Shown: one piece after another, positions 1-12,884 of the stretch
Layout of the letters: every line of letters begins with the position of its first letter
Position numbering within the stretch: the stretch's first letter is position 1
Source: Paraspadella gotoi
Taxonomy: Eukaryota > Chaetognatha
Assembly: GCA_051294375.1 (NCBI GenBank)
Contig: CM119264.1
Coordinates: 19,847,590 to 19,911,589 of the forward strand
Direction: 5' to 3'
DNA length: 64,000 bases
The notes under the pieces: generated by a model
What the model saw: the letters and a program-made list of their open reading frames with translations, nothing else
Databases searched by the model: none
Told to the model about the DNA's origin: nothing
Made by a program: the position numbers and the translations under genes

Positions 1-140
1 TAACCTTCTGAGACGGCAAGCTCTGTAACTCGAGTACAAATGATAATTTGCAAAAGTTTTACAGCAGCCAGATTTGAACCTGTAACCTTTTCGTAAGGTT
101 TAAGTCCGGCGCGCTAAAAGCTCGGCCAAATGATTTTCAC
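1..140 (-). repeat. tRNA-derived SINE, family A (cut by window edge)
   Basis: Read on the minus strand, this has an RNA polymerase III A-box-like stretch (TGGCCGAGC, + positions 114-128) and a B-box-like stretch (GGTTCAAATCT, + 70-80), followed by a tail ending in ACAGAGCTTGCCGTCTCAGAA. The same tail follows a tRNA-like head at 3551-3785 on the + strand, which is what makes this a SINE rather than a tRNA gene. The cloverleaf is incomplete. Confidence 0.6.
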
Positions 141-352
141 AAAAATTTGTTCAAATTAAATTATATAAACCACTAGGTTCGCTTTTAATTTTTTTAGGGC
201 GATACAAAAAAATCATTGATGTTAACAAAATAGCATTTTGTTATATTTAGAAGCCAACTGAATAAGAAACTGTGAACGATTATCAAATAATACGAAGGAA
301 ACGTAAATAGTTAATCGTTATGATGTCGCCTTTCCTTCTTTATCTTTTTAAA

Positions 353-1258
353 GTCGGATCTGTTTATCAGCACTTTGTTGGTCCGTCGGTCCAACCCCAA
401 AATCTTGTCGGTAAATCATTTTTATCATATCAGAACATCGAATTATGATAAATTATGCAAAAAAATTAGTCCGTCTGTCTGTCTGTCCGTCCATCCATCC
501 GTCTGTCCCCCCTTATCATTTAACTCCAATTACTCGTGATTGGATGGATGGATTGGAATGTAATTTTTTTGTGTGGGTGGGAAAGTGTGTGATTGAGCTG
601 GATATAAAGTTTTGATGGAATCGTGCGAGTAACAATGAGTTTAAATGAAAAAAACAAATTGCATATTTACTTATTAAAAATTGGATAGATAAATTGAAAT
701 GAAATTTTGTGTGTGGGTAGGAAAGTATGTCATTAAGCTATATATAAATTTTTGATAGAATCGTAGGAGTGGAAAAAAGTTTAAAATATAAAACCAGTTG
801 ACCAAATTATACCAGTTGACCAAATTATGCCAGGTGACCAAATTACGTCACTTGACCGAATGACCTCATTTGACCAAATTATGCCAGTTGACCACATTTT
901 GTAAGTTGAAAAAAATATACCAGTTGACCAAATTATGCCAGTTGACCATATAATGCTAATTGACCAAATTATGCCAGATGATAAAATTATGCCAGATGAC
1001 CAAATTATGTCAGTTGATTAAATTATGCAAGTTGATTAAATTATGAAATTTGACCAAATTATGCAAGTTGGTTTTGGTACAGCTACTGGTAATGATTGAT
1101 AGATCAATTGCTTTATAGATTTTTTCATAGATTTATTAAGAACTCTGTTATGATTTGTATAATCACAAATTGTCAGAAAAATTACCATGATTTATCATTG
1201 GCTTAGCTTATTATCACTTAATTATCGTAAGCAGATCCGTCATTGTTAGACATTTTGA
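353..1258 (+). mobile_element. R1-family non-autonomous element
   Basis: It starts with the R1 end (GTCGGATCTG then CACTTTGTTGGTCCGTCGG) and contains the R1 landmark ATTATGATAAATTATGCAAA. A degenerate ~125-bp internal module (TGGATGGATTGGAATG ... GTGTGTGGGTAGGAAAG) is repeated twice, followed by a minisatellite. It ends with GTAAGCAGATCCGTCATTG. R1 copies recur on both strands through the window. The short terminal inverted stretch GTCGGATCTGCTTA / TAAGCAGATCCGAC is visible in better copies. No transposase is present, so the class is unknown. Confidence 0.6.
782..1075. repeat. Minisatellite inside R1, unit ~19-20 bp
   Basis: Tandem degenerate copies of CCAGTTGACCAAATTATG, about a dozen. A sister repeat with unit GCAAGTTGAAAAAATTAT occupies the same place in the R1 copy at 30060-30310 and also occurs at 44826-45145, so the array belongs to the element. 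Confidence 0.8.
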
Positions 1259-1724
1259 GTTAGGTCATGTTATTGCTATCATGTATATTTTGAAACAGTT
1301 TGGACTACAACTTCTGTACCATAAACATTGATATCTTTTATTTTAGAGTAGATATAAGATTCTCAATGAGCATAGGACAGTTCAATTTTTTCATGATTTT
1401 TAAAAAAGCAAAATTCAAACTTTTTTTAAAAAAGATTTAATATTTTTTTATTTAAATTAATGTTTATACTTTTATAAATAAAACAAAGCTCACATGAATG
1501 TATGAAGATAAAAAAAATGAATTGGAATGATAAAAGTATAAAAAGTAAAGAGTTTAGAGAAAATGTAAATAAGAAATGAGAAATAAAAAAAAGAAATAGA
1601 TAGAGAGAGAGAAAAATTGAAAAATATAGAGGGATAGAGAATAATAAAGATAAGAGTCGTTGTTGTTTTTATGTTTATAATTATTATTATTATTATTATT
1701 GTTATTGTTATTTAGAAAAAAGTT
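1259..1724. other. AT-rich non-coding stretch
   Basis: No coding potential is seen. It holds poly-A/T runs, a short GA-rich tract near 1600-1640 and a (TTA)n run at about 1676-1712. Confidence 0.6.
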
Positions 1725-2545
<821 letters not shown>

Positions 2546-3550
2546 AAAAAACACAATATTATTGTTATATATTTTTACTTTTTAAAACAAAAAAATTAAT
2601 AGTTAAAATCATTTTTTATTTTTTCTATTAAAATCAATTTCTACCAGAATGATTTTATCCAAACTTGAGATTAAGCTCAATCAACCTCTTTTCTGGCTAC
2701 ATACAATATATCAGATAAATCCATCAATTGATTCAAGTGTAATGACAGGTTAAAGTTACAGGTAGTGGACAAAAAAATAGATGTATGGAAAGATAAAAGA
2801 TTTCATTTTTTCGGATAATTTTTTTATAATTAGGTATTTTAAGATGAACCAAGTAATTTACCAACAAGATATGAAGGGTAGACAAATAAATGGATGAAAT
2901 GGTCTATATAATTATACTATTATAGGAAAAATATAATTTTATATTTTAATTTTTTTAAATTATCTTATATTTAGCCATATCGTAACTACCAAATATTATT
3001 TTGCATTATTTTTTTTCATATATGAATAAAACCATAATGTTTCATATAATTTTTTTTGAGAGATAGAAATTTCAATCACCGATTTTTTTTTATGGTTGCA
3101 TATTCTACGCCACGCTAACTTTCATCGTGTCTTAATAACAAGTCACAGATGCTCAGTCTATAATAATGGGTATTTACAAGGTCAAAGTTGATCATATAGA
3201 GAGACATGGCAAGTAATCAAAGGTAAGTTTAGTAAGGTCACTTTTCACTGAGGTTGCGTGTTGTTGTTGTTGCTCTGCACATCCCCCCCATAGCTTTGAC
3301 CGGATGGGGAGAAAGCTTGAGTGAGTCATTATATTGCATCGTCATTTTCGTTGTCATCTTCCGGCGACTGAAGCACATTCAAGAAGAACGTTCAAAAGGC
3401 CGAGAATTGAAGAAACTTTATATCGAGCATAATCAAAGAAATTGTGAACGAATCTCTCTCTGATATTTCAAAATCATTTTAGGTTGGCACACAAAAAATA
3501 AAAGAAAAATCAAAATTTATATTAAGGTATTTGAAAAGAATTTTTTTTTA
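2546..3550. other. Non-coding; one GC-richer island of unknown role
   Basis: 2546-3100 is AT-rich with nothing recognisable. 3105-3480 is less AT-rich than its surroundings and contains a 69-codon open frame at 3254-3463 on the + strand with no recognisable domain. A promoter or non-coding leader exon is possible, but no TATA box, initiator or splice signal settles it. Confidence 0.3.
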
Positions 3551-3785
3551 ACGAGATGGCCCAGTGGTTAAAGAACTAGGACTTCGACGCCGAATGGTGA
3601 GGTGGCATTCGAATCCCACTGTAGGTAACCTTTTACAATAAACTGCTATGTTTCAAAAGTGGTCCTAGAGCAATGGCTTACTGAAGGGGGAGTAGTCATA
3701 CTAGTAATCGATATCAAGACGAAAACTCGCTTTCAAATTATCATTTATACTCAAGTTACAGAGCTTTCCGTCTCAGAAATTCTAG
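3551..3785 (+). repeat. tRNA-derived SINE, family A
   Basis: The tRNA-like head has an A box (TGGCCCAGTGG, 3557-3567) and a B box (GCATTCGAATCCC, 3605-3617) at normal tRNA spacing. It is followed by an unrelated body and the tail CAAATTATCATTTATACTC ... CCGTCTCAGAA shared with the copy at 1-140. The body continues past the B box without a CCA-compatible acceptor stem, so this is a SINE and not a tRNA gene. Confidence 0.7.
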
Positions 3786-4740
3786 ACGGATGCTACTGTA
3801 CACTGTACAGAGAGTTAAACAGTTAAGAATTTTGACATTTTTTCCAATTTTGATACTGAAGACAAAACAATTTGTTTTATATTTTTGATCTAACTTTTTA
3901 TGAGAAATCTGAATTTTTAAAAAAATTTTCAAAAAAATTATTTTGAAATTTTTTTTATCTTATAAGGATAATACTATTATATATATTGTATTTTGCTTTT
4001 TTGTTCCTGAAACAATATTAACAAAATACTTTTTGTATTCAATAATCATACTATTTCGCATAAAATATTATGGTTAATTAACTCAAATCAAATTTTTGTT
4101 CTCAAGTACTCCACTCTATTGTGGAATGGCCGTCACATGATAGGTAAGAATGGAATACTCAACAAGTCGGCCTCCTAGTAGATGAAATTGAACAATTACA
4201 CTCATGTTTCTGATTCACTCCCTTCCTTTGCAAACGATTGTAGTTGGATATTTTGCCTTTCACGCTTCTGTATAACACGAGTTATGCGTTAGTGGGACAG
4301 ACAAATCAACAAGAACAAAAAGTGACTTATGGAGATTCTCATCAAGTTTTTAGTTTTAAATAAAAATATTTACTATAACTTTATTTCTTTTTATATATTG
4401 TTTTTCACTTATTTTAGAAAAAAGTCTTAAATAGATTTAATTTCTTATCCTTGCATAATTTTTTTTCAATTTTACAGTCTCGTTAGTAATGATTATGCAA
4501 GTTAATTAAATATGCTCCTCTTGAAATTTTTATTCAATAATAATTGATTTCATAGCGAATAGTGATCACATAGTGTATATCAGGCTTTTTAACAGATAAC
4601 CGCACAAGTGAAAAGCTACTCATGTTTACAGTATATTAGAAGCAGAATAAACTAGACATAATTTTGATTTGTTCGATAATATAGTATATATTTTAAGGGA
4701 CAAAAAGACATATTTATTCGTTTACAGATCAAGAGATATT
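3786..4740. other. Non-coding intergenic or intronic stretch
   Basis: No exon, RNA or repeat boundary is recognised. 4110-4330 is somewhat GC-richer and looks unique within the window. Confidence 0.5.
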
Positions 4741-6316
4741 ACATGGTGACAATTTTACAAGCGCCGGTAGAAATACGCTGTCATTTGCAAACCAGTGGTT
4801 ATTTCATTGATTTTAAAAATTAGTTGAGTAGGACATATTAAAGTCATTTATGGGTTCAAATTTTATATTGATCAGTTAAGATATGCTTTGGCAACGAGTG
4901 GAGAATAAGGCGCAGTAAAATTGCTAAATTTAACTTTAATTAAAATTCTAAAACAAGTGAGGAATGAACAACACTATACTAATGAACATTTATGTAATAA
5001 AAAAATTTAGAATAAATTTTACAATTTACACAGTAGGCCATATTTATACTAGTACTAAACCAATAAATGTTAAAATTTCAAAACAGTTTTTTCTAAGATA
5101 TTTTTGCAGATTTGGATTCGTCATAAAAAGTTGATAAAAGAAAATATACTCTTTTTGAAAAATTCTTTCATTAAGTGGGTAAAAATTAGAAAAAGCTATA
5201 TTTTAAGTTAAAATTAACTTTTTATATATTAAATATAGTTTTTTAAATTTTTAACCCACTTAATGAAAGAATTTTTAAAAATGATTTATATTTTCTTTTA
5301 TCAACTTTTGACGAGGAATTCAAATCTGCAATCAAAATTAAGAAGAGCCTATTTTGAAATTTTGAAATTTTATAAGGATAGTACTATATATAAATATAGC
5401 CTACTGCGAAAATTAAAAAACATAAAATTAATTTTTTTTACAAATTAATGTTCACTGATGGTATGTTGTTCATAATTGACTTTTAGAATCTGCGTATGTA
5501 ACTTTCACTACGCCTTAGTGGAGAAAGTTGGCTTGTAAAATCGGGTTTCATTTTCTAACTCACTTTTTTAGTTTCAATTTTTTTTCTTACTTTCATTAAG
5601 TTTTTTGAAGAAATTTAAAATAAAATAATATTAATATTATTATCTTCTGAAAGCCCTTTCAAATCTAAAAGAATGACATACTTGCAAATACTGTAATATA
5701 AAATTTAACCGGCCCAGCTTTAATTTAATTAGGATACTCAAAAACAAGACATCTTTCCAAAAATCAATAGATGGAGGGTAAATTTAGGATTTTTATCAAA
5801 TTGTGATTGGCTATCTTAAATCTCCTTTTTTCAGGCTCTTTTATGATACTTATATAAAATAAATATTTTATGTTATAATAATTTAATCAGGTCATATATT
5901 TTAAAAAAAGATTTGAAATTTTAGATAATTTACTTTTGACTCTCTTAATTGAACCAAGGCTGGCAGCTTAATTTTTATGTTAGAGCTTTCGTTAGTATCT
6001 CATTATCTTCATTTTTTAAGGGCTTTCTGAGGATATTAATATTGTTAATATCTTAATAAATTTGTTTTTTAAAAAAGAGCTAAAAGTTGAAAAAAAATTG
6101 AATTTAAAAACAGTGAGTTGGAAAATGAAACCCGATTTTACAAGCCAACTTTCTCCACTCATTGCCAAGGCATATCTTAACTGATCAATATAAAATTTGA
6201 ACACATAAATGACTTTAATATGTTCTACTCAACTGATTTTTAAAATCAATGAAATAACCACTGGTTTGCAAATGACAGCATATTTCTACCGGCGCTTGTA
6301 AAATTGTCACCATGTA
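4741..6316. mobile_element. L-family element with ~190-bp terminal inverted repeats
   Basis: The left end (ACATGGTGACAATTTTACAA, 4741 on) is the reverse complement of the right end (...AAATTGTCACCATGT, to 6316). The match runs about 190 bp through CCGGTAGAAATA and CAAACCAGTGG. Two further inverted pairs lie inside: the P palindrome at 5032-5412, and 5500-5700 against 5990-6165 (motif TTGTAAAATCGGGTTTCATT). There is no transposase. A partial copy is at 27545-28746. Confidence 0.7.
5032..5412. repeat. P-family palindrome inside the L element
   Basis: The arms carry GATTYG, AAAAGTTGATAAAAGAAAAT and TTCTTTCATTAAGTGGGT on one side and their reverse complements on the other, centred near 5215. Related palindromes occur inside the hAT-like elements (8262-8645, 32268-32645) and at 41745-41960, 54160-54545 and 55020-55215. 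It may be an old MITE nested in several hosts. Confidence 0.65.
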
Positions 6317-7085
6317 CTCACAAGAAACGGGGCACTGGCTAAGTACACTGCGGCGCAAAAAAAAGTTCCCAATTTTTTAGGACGAGATAAGCCAAATGTA
6401 TAGAAACTATTTGAAAGAACTATGTTTTAAAAGTGATAAAAGGTTATTCATATATAACTTACCACAGATAACTTTTAGATATTTTTTGCTCATTTTTTTA
6501 TATAGCGATTTTTTTTTGTAGCAGGAGCTTTTTTAAACTACACTGAATATACTTTAACTCTAATATTTATATTTTAGTTTATATATTATTATATAAATAA
6601 CAAAATATATAAAAAAAAATTTTATAAAATTTTATAAAGACCTTAACTTTAACAGCACTTAACAATCTCTTATTTTTTTAAGAAAAAAATTTTAAAAAAT
6701 CATGGTAGGACCATATATCCAGACAAAATTAAAAAAATCATTACTCTAAAACTTTTATTTTTTTAAAAATATGAATAAATATTCCAATCATGCTTTTTTT
6801 TAGCTTTTAGCTGATATAAATAGGTTTAATTTGGATACTTACATTAAAAGGTCAAAATAAAAAAATTGAAGATAAGAACTACCACTATCTTATTTTAAAA
6901 AGACCACGGAAAAATATTAACCGTGAGGAGGAGGAGGCGACGCGAAGATCTTCTTCCCCCTCCCATTTCGCTTCCTTCTCCTTTTCGATCATATTTATTA
7001 TATTTATTACAATGCGCATATATAAAAACGATTAAATGTTTTGAAAACATCCAAATCGCCCTGTAGTTGCTTAAAAAATTATTTT
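6317..7085. other. AT-rich non-coding stretch
   Basis: Long A/T runs with nothing recognisable, except a short GC-rich patch at about 6905-6985. An 88-codon minus-strand frame at 6895-7161 crosses this patch into an R1 end and has no protein-like features. Confidence 0.5.
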
Positions 7086-7760
7086 TAGTCTGATCTGCTT
7101 TCCAGTAGATCCCGACTCTATTATTCACTTTGTCGATCCGGCCCACAATCTTGTCGGGCATTAACTTATTTCATGTCACAACATCGAATTATGATAAATT
7201 ATGCAAAAAAAATGTCCGTCCATCCGTTCGTCTGTCTGTCCGTCCGTCCCACCTTAGCAAAAAACTCTAATTACTCGTGATTGGATGGTTCGATTGGAAT
7301 CAAATTTGGTGTGTGGGTAGGGAAGTGTGTGATTGAGCTAGATATGAAGTTTCGATGGAAACGTGCGAGGGGAAATGAGTTTAAATATAAAAAGCAAAAA
7401 AAATATATTTCACTATTTGAACGCCAATTAGTCATGGGTGGATGGGTGGATGGGGCGATTGACATGAAATTTTTTATGTGGGTAGGAAAGTTTGTGATTG
7501 AGCAGGAAATAATGTTTCGATGGAATCGTCTGGGTGGAAATGAGTTTAAATGGAAATAACAAAAAACATGTTTTGCTATTTGATTATGCTTCTTTTTCTT
7601 TTTATATTAAATGTAAATGCAAGATGTATTAATTAATCAAATAATTAATCAGTTAATTAATTAGTCAATTAAAAAATCAATAATTAATTAATCAGTCAAT
7701 AATCAATCAATCAATTAATCAATCAATTTATCAATTAATTATTTAATAAATCGATCAAAT
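7086..7760 (+). mobile_element. R1-family element, truncated
   Basis: It starts TCTGATCTGCTTTCCAGTAG and has the R1 landmark GATAAATTATGCAAA. Two internal modules follow (7270-7430 and 7430-7560), then an AATTAATCAATC-rich stretch to 7760. Frames across it (for example 7281-7559) come from the tandem module and are not protein genes. Confidence 0.6.
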
Positions 7761-8162
7761 CAATCGTTATCGGCATTATTGTCATCGTTGCCATTATCGT
7801 CGACGTTGCTTTTTTCGTGACGTTCAAACAGGGCAGGACGTAAAGTTTTGTCTAATTTTATGGTCCCAAACCTGTATACTTCCTACCCTTTTTAATCTTA
7901 AATTATATTATCATTATATTATTTTTATATCAAAAGCGTTTGTCAGGACGTTAAACTGGAGAAATCTATTTTTCCCCAATTTCGTTTTAAACTTTGGATT
8001 ATAAAGTGTTGATTTACTTGTCTAAACCTATTTAAATTTTTTTTGAACAGACCGATAGATTTTTAAAATAGGTTTATTTTCCATAATTATTTTTTTACAA
8101 CTAGATATGTGGTCGTATTTTAGGCAAGAAAGTGAAAACATTTTTATGCGCCCCAGTGTATA
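7761..8162. other. Non-coding stretch
   Basis: It holds an imperfect ATTATCGTCGTTGCC-like run at 7765-7825 and then AT-rich sequence. No gene is seen. It ends with the target duplication AGTGTATA of the next element. Confidence 0.5.
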
Positions 8163-8760
8163 TTAGGGTGAAGTGAAAGTTTGGAATCAAAATTTAGCAG
8201 TTATATCTTGAAAGCTATCATATTAGTGAATACTAATCTATAATTATTTTTCTTTTTTTACAAATATAGTAGCCCAGTTAGCTTATTTTGTATATTGTAC
8301 TACCCTTATATAATGTCAAAATTTCAAAATATTTTTTTTGAAATTCTGAGAACAGATTCAAATTCCTCGTTAAAAGTTAATAAAAAAAATATAAATCTTT
8401 TTCAAAAATTATGTCATTAAATAGGTTAAAATTATAAAAAACTATATTTTTAAGCTTGAAATTAAAAATCAGTATTTTAAATATAGTTTTTTACATTTTT
8501 AACCATCTTAATGAAAGAATATACTTTCTTATATCAATTTTTTACAAGAAATCCTAATCCGATCTTAAAAATTAAAAATTTGAAATTTGAAATTTTAGCC
8601 TATTATATACTTATTACTATATATAAATATAGCTCACTGGTGCCCACTAATGTATAAAATTAAAAAATATATTTACCAATGTATTTTTATTGGTTTTTAT
8701 ATTCATGTTTTATATGCTAAATTTTATTTTTTTTAAATTTTATCATTTTCATATCACTCT
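8163..8760 (+). mobile_element. hAT-like MITE, copy 1
   Basis: Terminal inverted repeats are TTAGGGTGAAGTGAAAG at the left and the reverse complement of AGAGTGATATGAAAATG at the right. They are flanked by an 8-bp near-duplication (AGTGTATA / AGTGTACA). An 8-bp duplication and a TAGGGTG-type end fit the hAT superfamily. A P palindrome forms the core. A close copy at 32166-32767 has a paralogous empty site. Confidence 0.7.
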
Positions 8761-9144
8761 AGTGTACATAGTTGTAAAAGTAGCTTTACAAAGTTTTAAT
8801 TACTCAAGTTTCATTGTTTAAAAGATTTTGAAAAAAGTAGCTTTTTGCATTTATGTATTACTTCGGTCATAATTTTTTGGTTATCTTTTTTTTTTATGAA
8901 ACCATGATTTTAATTCTTCAGTCAAGGCTAATATTAGGAAAATTTTCCTAATTCAGAAAATTGCCTGTCTATAATATGTAAAACAATTTGGAGTTCCAAT
9001 GATATGATGCATCTTTTATAGAGATTTCTTCATGATTAGTGAAAACAATATATTGCATGTTTTTACAAAAATATTTTAAAAAACTACGTATTCTTTTTCT
9101 AAATTATGTAAAATTTTCTATTCTTCACCCTGATTTCAAAACAG
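8761..9144. other. Intron 5' of the first Ig exon seen
   Basis: AT-rich. It ends in the splice acceptor TTTCAAAACAG just before the Ig exon. No branch point is assigned. Confidence 0.6.
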
Positions 9145-9420
9145 AGCTGGATCTTCCTTCAAAAGCACTTGAAGACCGAAAGGTTTCTCCAAAAACCGAT
9201 GTCGAACTTACTTGTGAGATTCCAGACGATGCTGGAGTCAAGACAGAATGGTTTAAAGATGGAAAACCAATAGTAGTACCTAGTGATAAATTTGAAGAAA
9301 AAATAATAGGAAACAAAAGAACTCTAATTGTAAAGTGTGCAGAGAAGCAAGATCAAGGAACATTTACTTGTGAAACACCTAAATTCAAGTCATCAGCTAT
9401 TTTAGAAGTAACAACAGAAT
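9145..9420 (+). CDS. Ig domain exon 1a of a titin/twitchin-like protein
   Basis: This 276-nt exon lies between acceptor AACAG (9140-9144) and donor GTAAGT (9421), phase 1 on both sides, and encodes 92 residues. It is a complete I-set Ig domain: B-strand LTCEIP, C-strand tryptophan in TEWFKDGKP, E-strand KRTLIV, and F-strand DQGTFTCET with its cysteine. Such domains in titin, twitchin and obscurin build elastic sarcomere filaments and bind partner proteins in the cytosol, and there is no signal peptide here. The frame is open upstream to 9039, but the precise match of 9145-9420 to the paralogous exon 17303-17578 (same length, same phase) fixes the boundary. It pairs with exon 9491-9760 across a 70-bp intron. 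Which giant muscle protein family it belongs to is uncertain. Confidence 0.85.
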
Positions 9421-9490
9421 GTAAGTTTTGAAATAAAAAAAAGGAACTATTTTTTCCAAATAATCAAAATTTATAATACAAAATTTTTAG

Positions 9491-9760
9491 CTATTACGGC
9501 TATTGAACCAATAAAGGATACATCAGAAATGGTTGGGGGATCTGCTCAGTTCAAATGCAAGTTACCATTTGAAGGCGCGCAAATCGAATGGATACATAAT
9601 GGTCAAACAATAGACCCATCAAAAAACCCTGAAAAGTATATTGTAATCACTGATGGATTATTCAAAATATTAAAAATCAAAGATTTGAAGCAATCCGAAC
9701 AAGGCACTATTGCCATGAAAATTGGAGAAAACATTTGCTCTGCAAAACTGAACGTCAGGG
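9491..9760 (+). CDS. Ig domain exon 1b of the same gene
   Basis: This 270-nt exon lies between AATTTTTAG and GTAGGT, phase 1 on both sides, and encodes 90 residues. The Ig features are FKCKLP in the B strand, IEWIHNGQ in the C strand and FKILKIKDL in the E strand. The F strand reads QGTIAMKIG, so the usual Tyr-x-Cys is missing and the domain cannot form the canonical disulfide. That is tolerated in cytosolic titin-type Ig domains. The motif SEMVGGS before the B strand is shared with the paralogue at 17872-18141. With exon 9145-9420 it forms an Ig pair that was duplicated as a two-exon unit. Confidence 0.85.
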
Positions 9761-10284
9761 GTAGGTTCCATATTCTATTTAACTTTTCAAATTTCTTACC
9801 TCACAAGAGCGTTATTTACTAAAAAGTTTGAAAAGTTTACAAAATAATTTTATGTATGCTGAGTTGAGGTAAATGCATATTATCATATGTTTCCCTCCTG
9901 GGTAGTCACTTGACCACTAGAGCGATGTGAATCTTTCCCTAAAGGTAATCAAAAATTATTTTGAAATTGTAGAAATTTTTAAGGTTATTACTAAAAATAA
10001 AATACAGTTTGTACTAATATTATGTTTAAAAATTTTAAAGTGTATAATTTTTTTGAAAAAATATCGCTCCACCCTACCGCTTATCGTTTAACGCAACTAT
10101 AGATTATTATATAAATTTTTAAAAAATGAATCATACCATTTTATAATTATGTAATACCCAACAAAACCAAAATTTGTAAAATAATTATATTTTCAAAATT
10201 ATAGAACAAATAACAATGAAGGTAGGGCGAGCCAAATTCAAATTTTAATGGGAACATCATTAAAGATATCCATTATCGGTATTA
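9761..10284. other. Start of the 7.5-kb intron between Ig pairs
   Basis: AT-rich and non-coding. From about 10220 it carries a sequence (AAATTCAAATTTTAATGGGA) that recurs at about 11345, giving the paralogous empty site for the element that follows. Confidence 0.5.
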
Positions 10285-10999
10285 TAGTGTGTCCCAATAG
10301 TACTGTCGGTTAATAAAAGCTTACTGCTCCTATACCAAATCGATAAGCGCACAAGTATGAACCATTTTATTGAACAAAGCAAACTCTTGTAGTTTTGACA
10401 TAAATTAATTGTTAAAAATTTATTTTCAGTGATTTTTAAAAAAAATTATTAGATTATATATTTTTGAATATTTAATAAATATTTGATATATTATTTAATA
10501 AATAATCTTATAAATTGTTTTCCTAGATGAAGGACAGTAGGAAACAACCTCATATTTTTAGCTACAGTGCTTTTATAATGCAATAGTTATTATTTTTAAA
10601 ATTATCTACTTACCTTGTTTATATTATTTTTTAAATTAATTTAATAATAATTTATGGAATAAATAGCAACCATTTTGTTCTGACTTAATGACTTAATCAC
10701 TGAAAATTTGATATAACAGAATTTTAAAATTATAATAATTAGGATATTTTTATAATTTTTTATTATATGCTTTTTCTATTTTATTAATGCATTTTTTTTT
10801 ACACAAAAACCAAAAATAATCTCAAAATTTCAATGGACTCATTTAAATTAAATATTTTTCAAAGAAAATTAATAAAAAATGGATTTTAAATATAGTATTA
10901 TAAATTGTAAGGACCTATCTTTGACACCATTATCTCAGAAATAAGATATAACAACACAACACTATATATAAAAGTTAACAGTAACATTGGGACACACTG
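10285..10999. mobile_element. TA-flanked mariner/Tc1-type MITE
   Basis: A 715-bp element with inverted ends TAGTGTGTCCCAATAGTAC and the complement of GTAACATTGGGACACACTG, flanked by TA on each side (10283-10284, 11000-11001). The repeated host sequence at about 11345-11405 runs through GGTATTAGTTATTG without it, which supports insertion at TA. There is no ORF. Confidence 0.7.
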
Positions 11000-11909
11000 T
11001 AATTATTGTGTTAAAATATTTATTTGCTAAAATGTTCTGAACCATGAGTAATTTGTAAATTTTATTTGTATAATGTTATGTAATGTTAAAATTTTGGGGG
11101 ATGTTTTTGGATAGTTTTTTTGATAAAGCTCAAAAAGTTGAACAAAAAATATAATTACAACTTTTTAAAATTTTGATGTTTTATTAGCAAAAATTAGGAA
11201 AAAGTGTTAAAATTATCGTAAGATGATGATGATTTTTTAAAGTTTTAATCAATTTTGACCCACTTATCACGGAAATGTATGAATTTTCATTTTGGAAAGT
11301 TCTAAAATCAAATTTTTGATCCACCCCATTGATATTGACATTGACCAAATTCAAATTTTAATGGGAACAGCATAAAACAAATCCATTATTGGTATTAGTT
11401 ATTGTTTTAAAATTTTTTTTTGAAAATGTAATTACAACTTTTTAAAATTTTGATGTTTAATTACTGAAAATTATTAAAAACTGCTAAAATCATCGGATGA
11501 TGATAATGATGATTTTTTAAGGTTTTTCTTAATTTTGACCTACCTATCATCAAAATATTAAAAAAAGAATTATACTTTGTGTAGACATCGTTTCATAAGC
11601 TATCTGAATTGCTTTTAAAAATACAAAATTAAAAAAAAAATTGACATTTCCTTTCTATAAATATATTTTTAAACAAAATTACTAATGCTTCTAGTCATTT
11701 TAGTAAATTTTGATCTATTGAAAGTTTTCTCAGAAATATATAAAGTTTCATTTGGGAAGGTTCCCAAATCAAACTTCTAACCTACCCCATTGACAAAGAT
11801 TGACCCTATTATGAGGGATCACCATTTGGTAATAGCTCGCCTATACCTGGATTAGAGCATTTAAAAATAACAAAATTTAACAAATCGAATAAGGTACATA
11901 GCTATTATA
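11000..11909. other. Intron with internal direct repeats
   Basis: Three degenerate copies of a block containing AACTTTTTAAAATTTTGATG, a run of GATGATGAT, and TTTTGACCNACNTATCA occur near 11150-11340, 11430-11560 and 11660-11790. 11850-11909 matches 36838-36920 and is the left flank of the following insertion. Confidence 0.5.
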
Positions 11910-12819
11910 CCCCGTGTCCGTTCGCGAGTGACACCAAAAAAATACATACTATTCCTCAATGGATGAATATTTTTATTTTTTTTCTCATTCTATGGCAAAG
12001 TATTGGACGTTTATTATATTTTATTTTCATAAAATTAATTTTATATTTACTTAGGCAATATAACCTTTCCTTGATGGTCATCCAATTTCATCTTCAGTAA
12101 AAAACTGATTTAAAAAAAAATCATTATAAATTAATTACTCATTAATTACTAAAAAAAATATTGAAATTCATTTACACCATTAAATGAAGCATTAACTGGG
12201 AATCCTTATGATATAAAATAATTATTCAATACAATAAAAAACATGGTCAGGACAGCATTTTTTTCTTTTGGACGAATTGTACAAAGAAAACTTAAGAATT
12301 ACAAATAAAAAATAAATAAAAAATCATTACTCAAAAATTTCTAAACATTACTATAATTCCGATACGCCAATTTTACTGTTTTAGATAATTTGGGAAAAAT
12401 GATTTTTGTTTCACAACGAATTTTATTTTATCATATAAATCTCATTTGTCCAAACCAAGGGGGGCCAGCTCACTTTGAGCTCTATCTTAATTCTTAATTT
12501 CTAACTTTATTAACAATTCTTTACACTAAATGTATCTTCTCACTTTCACATTTCATTTTCACCTTCACTTATTTATTTATTAAATAGTTAATTGTTAATA
12601 ACAATTTAAAAACTTTATTTGTTGTACATTTGAAATGTAATATTATTTTCTCTCTCCCTGTCTCTCTCCCTCTATCTCTCCCTCTCTCTCCCAATCTCTC
12701 TCACTCTGACCATTTCATTTCTTATTCAAAACTAAAATCTCTATCTGTCCTCATTCTTAACCTGTCCTCACCACTTGACCACTATTCTTTTTTCTCAACT
12801 CTGTGTTGGAAACTTTGCC

Positions 12820-12884
<65 letters not shown>

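Noticed and set aside
3254-3463. 69-codon frame as a gene
   Set aside because: No recognisable domain, no splice or start context. Kept only as a note on a GC-richer patch.
3551-3625. A functional tRNA gene
   Set aside because: The A and B boxes are fine but there is no proper acceptor stem, and the sequence is shared with another repeat copy, so it is a SINE head.
7281-7559. Frames with FKFRWNRxxGNEFKWK-like sequence (also 29236-29439 and minus-strand partners)
   Set aside because: They come from the tandem internal module of R1. Both strands are open and copies are riddled with stops elsewhere.
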